Below are positions 59,231 to 64,000 of a stretch of 64,000 nt of DNA, one piece after another; position 1 is the stretch's first letter, and each line of letters starts with the position of its first letter. Under the pieces are notes generated by a model. It saw only the letters and a program-made list of their open reading frames with translations, searched no databases and was not told where the DNA came from. The DNA is from Bacillota bacterium (GTDB taxonomy: Bacteria; Bacillota; UBA4882; UBA8346), in the NCBI GenBank assembly GCA_023415835.1, contig JAEZJK010000015.1:1-64000 (forward strand). The letters are read 5' to 3'. A program made the translations under genes and the position numbers.

Positions 59231-61849
59231 TTGCCAGAATACGATGCTGGAACAGTAAAAGCAACAATGGTCGCCGACGGTAAAAGGCTGCATGGTGGAG
59301 TAGAAACAGCGAAAAAAGATATGCAATCCCTCCAAGACGAGGCTAAAAAGGTTAAAGAATCTTGGCGAGATATGGGGGTTGCAGCTGGGATTAGTTTTAC
59401 CGCGATTACGGCCGGAGTTTGGAAAGCAACCCAGGCTAATAATCAATTAAAAGCTTCGATGATGGGTTTGGATTCCATTGCTAAAGGAACCGTAGGAACC
59501 TATTCAAAAATCGAAGTAGAGTTGGAGAAGGTCCGAGCAGACGGAATGATTCCACTGACTAACGCGATTGCGGCTTACAAAAATTTACTAAGCCGGTATC
59601 AAGATGAAGATACCGCGATTCAAATGTTCAATAAAATTGCCGATGCCGCCGCATTTGGGCGTTCAGCTCATTTATCTCTGGGCGATGCGATTCAAGGTAC
59701 TACGGAGGGGCTTCGCAATGAAAATAGCGCATTAACAGACAACGGCGGAATCACCAAGAATTTATCTGTTATGTGGAAAGACTATGCCGCCCAACTTGGC
59801 AAGACCATAGGGCAATTAACCGAAGCCGAGAAACGTCAAGCCGAGGTAAACGGTTTTATAGAGGAGGGTCGATTCCAAACCGGCGACTTAGCCAAGCTTC
59901 AGCAGCAATTAGCCGGCCAGATGTCTAAGGCCAACGCCGAAACGAACCAGGCCGTTGCCGCTTTTGGCGACGCATTAGAACCAGCCCTGGTCGGAGTAGT
60001 AGGCGGATACTCCGATATGATGAAGCATATTCGAGATTTTATTCAAACCTCTCCTGGAATGGTCGCAGGGATTACAGCCGGGGCTATGGCTATGACCGGA
60101 TTGGTATCTGTAACTTCGGCCTGGATAGCTCTGGACTTAGGGAAAAAGATTGCGGCAGGGTTTACGGCATTAACCTCTGGCCCTGTTGGTTGGACCATGA
60201 TTGCTCTTTCTGCTTTAACTGCAGTAATCGTTGGATTAAATACGCATATGGCAAAGATGAGGGAGGAGCAGTCTAAACTAGCCGATACTTACCGAGACCA
60301 GACGAATGAATTGAGTGCTCTTATTGACAGGTATGAAGTCCTTAGAGATAAAACCAATAAAACGGCTGAAGAAAAAAAGGAACTCCGAGATGTATCATAT
60401 GAAATAGCTAGAATGGTACCCGACTCGGTGCAAGGATATGATGATGAAAGGGTAGCGATTATCGATCTTACCAAAGCCGTTGATGAACTGGTCACCTCTA
60501 AAACGAAAGAATTAAACCTTAGAAAACAGACGATTCGGTCCGACTATAATGATGAGTTAAAAAATCAAGAGAAGATATTGCAACAAATGAAGGATGCTGC
60601 TGATTTTTACCATGACCAGGTTAGGCAAATCCAAGAATTAAGTGAAGACAGCCCAGAACTGATTTCTAAAGATGAAGCTTCAAAAAGAATCGAAAACCTT
60701 AAACTCAGGCATGAAGAACAAAGCGCAAACCTGCGTCAACAACTAGATGTTAACAAGCAAATACTGACTGAACTGATTGCCGAGGAAAATAAGATAAACC
60801 AACAGTTAGGCAGCGGTATTACCAGGCAGACAATTAAAGCTGAGAAGGTCAATCCAACAGGGCCCCCCGATCCAGATCCCTTGGATGCCCAAAAAGCTCA
60901 ACAGCAAAAAGACTTAGAATACAAGCTAAATATAGAAAGCTTAGAACGGCAAAAGAAATTTAAAGAAGCCGAAATAGCCGAAGAATATCAACGGTACTAT
61001 GAAGAACTCAAACTGGCCGAAGACAACGCCGCTCTCATTCAAGAAGTTGAAACCAGCCATAAAGAACGGCTCGCGGCCATTGATGAAAAATACATTGAGC
61101 AAGAGCGTCAGCGCAACCAAGAACTAACTGATGAAATCATCCGCATGACCGGGACTAAAGAAGAGCAGGAAGAACTCTATATCAAGCGTCATGCCGAACA
61201 GATGCAACGGGACGGGTACAATTTCCAACAGATTGAGGATTGGAAAGCAGCGTATCATCAGCAGAAACTTAATGAGCAAACAGCATATGAGGCCGACTGG
61301 ATTGCCGGTATTATTACACGTCAGCGGACTCTCGAAGACTTTTGGAAAGAGTTGATGAATAACCTTGTCCGGGAATATGTCCAAAACTTTCTGCTTAAAA
61401 TCAAAGCCGCCAATGCAGCTGCGGGAGGTGGAGGAGGCGATTTTTGGGGAACCTTGTTAGGTTTGTTTAACATGTTTGGTGGTGGAGGTAGTGGACTAGG
61501 ATCGACTGATCTACCCGGCATACCTACAAATATGGCATCGAGGGGTATGATTGTCCCGGCCGCTTCGAATGGTATGATATTACCTCCTTCTTTTGGGACT
61601 GATACTGTATTATCCGCCTTGACCCCGAAAGAAATGGTATTGCCGGTTGACATTAGCGAAGGATTGCAGCAGATGATTCGGCAAGGTTCACAGCCGCAAA
61701 ACGTTACTAATAATATCACCAACAACTATATTGATGCCATTGATGAACAAGGGGTTGCTCAGTTTTTCTATAAGTATAGAGATAATGTAGTTGGCGTTGT
61801 CCAGGACAACCAACGGCGGGGCGGGGCGCTTAGGAGGAGTGAGGAGTAA
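59231..61849 (+). CDS. Tail tape-measure protein
   Basis: TTG 59231 follows TAGGAGGG. The 872-aa product has the usual N-terminal tape-measure segment (AGISFTAITAGVWKATQANN, then QLKASMMGLDSIAKG and DAIQGTTEGLRNENSALTDN), a hydrophobic region (about 275-320), long coiled coils (380-690) and a glycine-rich C-terminal end (720-760). It measures tail length. Unrelated at a glance to the truncated tape measure at 133-3105, so it belongs to the other phage. Confidence 0.9.
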   Translation: MPEYDAGTVKATMVADGKRLHGGVETAKKDMQSLQDEAKKVKESWRDMGVAAGISFTAITAGVWKATQANNQLKASMMGLDSIAKGTVGTYSKIEVELEKVRADGMIPLTNAIAAYKNLLSRYQDEDTAIQMFNKIADAAAFGRSAHLSLGDAIQGTTEGLRNENSALTDNGGITKNLSVMWKDYAAQLGKTIGQLTEAEKRQAEVNGFIEEGRFQTGDLAKLQQQLAGQMSKANAETNQAVAAFGDALEPALVGVVGGYSDMMKHIRDFIQTSPGMVAGITAGAMAMTGLVSVTSAWIALDLGKKIAAGFTALTSGPVGWTMIALSALTAVIVGLNTHMAKMREEQSKLADTYRDQTNELSALIDRYEVLRDKTNKTAEEKKELRDVSYEIARMVPDSVQGYDDERVAIIDLTKAVDELVTSKTKELNLRKQTIRSDYNDELKNQEKILQQMKDAADFYHDQVRQIQELSEDSPELISKDEASKRIENLKLRHEEQSANLRQQLDVNKQILTELIAEENKINQQLGSGITRQTIKAEKVNPTGPPDPDPLDAQKAQQQKDLEYKLNIESLERQKKFKEAEIAEEYQRYYEELKLAEDNAALIQEVETSHKERLAAIDEKYIEQERQRNQELTDEIIRMTGTKEEQEELYIKRHAEQMQRDGYNFQQIEDWKAAYHQQKLNEQTAYEADWIAGIITRQRTLEDFWKELMNNLVREYVQNFLLKIKAANAAAGGGGGDFWGTLLGLFNMFGGGGSGLGSTDLPGIPTNMASRGMIVPAASNGMILPPSFGTDTVLSALTPKEMVLPVDISEGLQQMIRQGSQPQNVTNNITNNYIDAIDEQGVAQFFYKYRDNVVGVVQDNQRRGGALRRSEE

Positions 61850-62199
61850 TGGAAACCTTTAGTATTCCGTTTCTCGGTGTTTATCAATTTAAATCATCTT
61901 GGAATACAACAATTACTCCCCTCAGTTCAGGCAAAGAGCAGCGGATCGCAAATTGGGACGAATCCCGGAAGGCTTGGACAATTGAGTTTAAAAAAGATAT
62001 TGATACTATTAATCAAGCCCGAGAATTCTTTGACGCCCGTAAAGGTAAACACGAGGCGTTTTTATTTGTCCCGCCGCCAAAAAGCTCGACTGATGTCCCG
62101 GAGCCAGTTAAGGTTCGCTTTGATACCGACGATTTCGATGCGCAAATCAAATACAATGCCGCCGGTACATTTACCCTCCCCATAATCGAGGTGAAATGA
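61849..62199 (+). CDS. Tail protein, DUF2460/minor-tail-M-like (116 aa)
   Basis: ATG 61849 overlaps the previous stop by one base. Beta-rich product (IPFLGVYQFKSSWNTTITPL, FFDARKGKHEAFLFVPPPKS) in the slot after tape measure. It resembles small distal tail proteins with a KxxAFLF-type segment. Confidence 0.7.
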   Translation: METFSIPFLGVYQFKSSWNTTITPLSSGKEQRIANWDESRKAWTIEFKKDIDTINQAREFFDARKGKHEAFLFVPPPKSSTDVPEPVKVRFDTDDFDAQIKYNAAGTFTLPIIEVK

Positions 62200-62200
62200 G

Positions 62201-62821
62201 ATGCCAAAAGGCCTTAACGAGGTAATGGTCGAGCAGTCCGAATTAGAGCAAAACCGGCCAATAGAACTATATGAAGTCGAGGTTGACGATGGCTTAATAC
62301 TCCGTTATGCCGCAAACAATACCAATGATATTACATTCAACGGTTTTGTTTATCAGGCTGCGTCAATCTCCCGTACGGACGTTGAAACAAATATGGAATC
62401 AAAACTCGAAGAAGTAAGTATTACCCTCCCTAACGTCGACCGGGAGTTCTCGGCCTACGCAGCTAATGGTGGACGAATTAACGGCTATACTTGCCGAGTT
62501 TTGAAGGTCATGCGCGATGCTTTGGACGATCCCCGCAACTATTCCATAACATTTCAGGGTGAGTTGGACGGTGCGGTCATAAACGGCAAGACCTTCGGCT
62601 TTCGGGTCCGGAGCTATAACGGGAGCTTTAATATCAAAGTACCGAGACGCAAGTATTCCCCGTTTTGTGAGCTTGACTTTAAGTTGGAATGGTGCGGATA
62701 TACCGGATCGGAAATACTTTGCGATAGAACTCCTGAAAGATGTGAGCAACTAAGGAATTTGGACAATTACGGAGGTTTCCTGGCCGTGCCAAGAATCGTC
62801 AATCCCGGTGACAGGCAATGA
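62201..62821 (+). CDS. Minor tail protein L-like (DUF2163-type), cysteine-containing (206 aa)
   Basis: ATG 62201. A strand-rich start (IELYEVEVDDGLILRYAANN, TNDITFNGFVYQAASISRTD) and a C-terminal cysteine cluster (CELDFKLEWCGY, CDRTPERCEQLRN) match the L-type tail-tip family, in which cysteines bind an Fe-S or zinc centre in some phages. Confidence 0.78.
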   Translation: MPKGLNEVMVEQSELEQNRPIELYEVEVDDGLILRYAANNTNDITFNGFVYQAASISRTDVETNMESKLEEVSITLPNVDREFSAYAANGGRINGYTCRVLKVMRDALDDPRNYSITFQGELDGAVINGKTFGFRVRSYNGSFNIKVPRRKYSPFCELDFKLEWCGYTGSEILCDRTPERCEQLRNLDNYGGFLAVPRIVNPGDRQ

Positions 62822-63213
62822 CAACAAAAAGTAACATAAGTAAATATGTCGGTGTTCCTTACAAACTTAACGGACGGGATTTCGACGGAACCGATTGCCT
62901 TGGCCTCGTGTGGTTATACCTCAAAGACCAAGGCATTAATTTTCCAGACGGGGACGAACTACCGATAGACGAGAGCTGGCAAGAAAGCGCCGAAATGCGG
63001 TTTATTAAAGGGCTAGATACTATTGCCCAAAGGGTTGATGCGCCACAGAAAAACGATATTGTTTTGATTCATTGTTTCAAGCAATCGGCGCATATCGGGG
63101 TAATGATTAACAACCAGGAAGTATTACACTCCCCTGATGATAGCGGGAGCCAATGGAATTCATTAAGCAATTATGGCAAACATCGTATTTTAGGCTTTTG
63201 GAGACTGAGGTGA
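62818..63213 (+). CDS. NlpC/P60-family tail hydrolase (131 aa)
   Basis: ATG 62818 overlaps the previous stop. Residues show FDGTDCLGLVWLYL (catalytic Cys in DCxGL) and SAHIGVMINNQ (catalytic His), the NlpC/P60 peptidase pattern. Lambda K-like proteins of this family cut peptidoglycan at the tail tip during entry. Stands directly between L- and J-type genes as in lambda. Confidence 0.85.
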   Translation: MTTKSNISKYVGVPYKLNGRDFDGTDCLGLVWLYLKDQGINFPDGDELPIDESWQESAEMRFIKGLDTIAQRVDAPQKNDIVLIHCFKQSAHIGVMINNQEVLHSPDDSGSQWNSLSNYGKHRILGFWRLR

Positions 63214-63217
63214 TATC

Positions 63218-64000
63218 GTGGGATGGGTAAAAGCGGCGGCAATGTTTATCGGTACGATTTGGGCTGTAATAAAACCGATAGTAGCGCTTGCATATGTAAT
63301 AAATCTCTGGAACCAATATAAAAAAGCCAACCGAAGCCCTACATATGGATTTGATATACAAACTCAATGCTCGAACGAATTACCGGTTCCAGTTATCTAT
63401 GGTCGGGTCAAAACTGCCGGAAACATTGTTTGGCAGAGGATGTCGTATGATAAAAGTACTATTTTTGCCCTGGTAGCGTTTAGCGAGGGACCCATCGAGA
63501 GCTTTGAGGATGTACGGGCAAACGATATTTTAATAAGTGATTTGCCTGGGTGCTCATATACTGAATATCTAGGCACGCCAGATCAGTTGGTCGATGAAAG
63601 ATGCCCGGGAAATGAAATTGCATTTTATGAGCATGGTGATTACAAAGGTAAGCTAATAACATTAACTCCGGGGAATTACACCGCGGCTGATTTGGTAGAG
63701 GCTGGATTAGCCCATGGTTATGGCGATGGCACATCAAGTTACTATGGTTCTTGGTTGAGTTCTGTAAGAGTTAACCATCACAGGGTAACGCTTTATAGGG
63801 GTGAAAATTTTACTGGGGATTCGTGCGTTTTAACCGAAGACGTTCCTAGTTTACGCCAATTGAGTCCAGATCTAAACGACCGCGTGTATTCGATAAAAAT
63901 TGAAAGTTTAACCTATGCCGATAGAGTAAAACTTGTCGGCGGTTTGCGTCATGTTGCATATATCGCCTGTACTATTAAAGCCAGTGATAAACTTTCCGGC
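63218..64000 (+). CDS. Tail-tip protein J-like with inserted beta-gamma-crystallin-like domain (partial)
   Basis: GTG 63218 has GAGGTG upstream; the frame is open to the window end (261 codons). The start has a hydrophobic segment (AMFIGTIWAVIKPIVALAYV), then ELPVPVIYGRVKTAGNIVWQ and FALVAFSEGPIESFEDVRAN, the normal beginning of J-type tail-tip proteins. Residues about 133-229 hold two repeats (FYEHGDYKGKLITL and LYRGENFTGDSCVL...SIKI) typical of a beta-gamma-crystallin double Greek key. The family sequence resumes after (DRVKLVGGLRHVAYIACTIK). Confidence 0.85.
   Translation, partial: MGWVKAAAMFIGTIWAVIKPIVALAYVINLWNQYKKANRSPTYGFDIQTQCSNELPVPVIYGRVKTAGNIVWQRMSYDKSTIFALVAFSEGPIESFEDVRANDILISDLPGCSYTEYLGTPDQLVDERCPGNEIAFYEHGDYKGKLITLTPGNYTAADLVEAGLAHGYGDGTSSYYGSWLSSVRVNHHRVTLYRGENFTGDSCVLTEDVPSLRQLSPDLNDRVYSIKIESLTYADRVKLVGGLRHVAYIACTIKASDKLSG

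Overview
The window is accessory DNA of a low-GC Gram-positive (Firmicutes/Clostridia-type) host. The signs are strong AGGAGG-type ribosome binding sites, frequent TTG and GTG starts, XRE/ImmA regulation, SPP1/HK97-type structural genes and a class II tRNA-Leu used as integration site. No core chromosomal gene is present, so genus cannot be read from it.

Two mobile elements lie end to end. The left one (1-13.5 kb) is very AT-rich and decayed. It begins with one end of an IS21-type insertion sequence that has cut off the start of a tail tape-measure gene. Next come small ribbon-helix-helix proteins, a RepL-like winged-helix protein beside two GACC/GGTC palindromes, a small repressor unit, two broken ParB-family genes, a sigma-like protein, a GIY-YIG protein, two tandem short proteins resembling ribosomal protein bS21, an AbrB-type regulator, an excisionase and a tyrosine integrase. 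It looks like the remains of a phage or phage-plasmid.

A 3' half of tRNA-Leu(CAA) at 13.50-13.56 kb separates the elements. Both integrase genes converge on it, so it is probably an att site shared by tandem prophages.

The right element (13.7 kb to the window end) is a more GC-balanced, apparently intact siphovirus-type prophage. Its leftward lysogeny block (integrase, membrane peptide, ImmA-like peptidase, CI-like repressor) faces a Cro-like gene across an operator array at 17.72-17.83 kb. Rightward early genes follow: small regulators, a structured leader containing a single type I-C-like CRISPR repeat (20.97 kb), a split SbcC plus SbcD nuclease, adenine methyltransferases, a RecD2-like helicase, a primase-helicase, a repeat array that looks like a replication origin (34.5-35.0 kb), Dam, a DnaN clamp next to a protein ending in a clamp-binding peptide, a cytosine methyltransferase and a RuvC-like resolvase. 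A cargo block (41.9-44.7 kb) carries a membrane protein, zinc-ribbon proteins and a zinc-ribbon/TIR-like (deoxyribosyltransferase-like) gene that may be a defence function.

The late operon runs from terminase (44.7 kb) through portal, a minor capsid protein fused to a metallopeptidase, scaffold, capsid, head-tail connectors, major tail protein, a frameshifted tail-chaperone pair and tape measure, to tail-tip proteins. The last gene, cut by the window end, is a J-like tail-tip protein carrying an inserted beta-gamma-crystallin-like domain.
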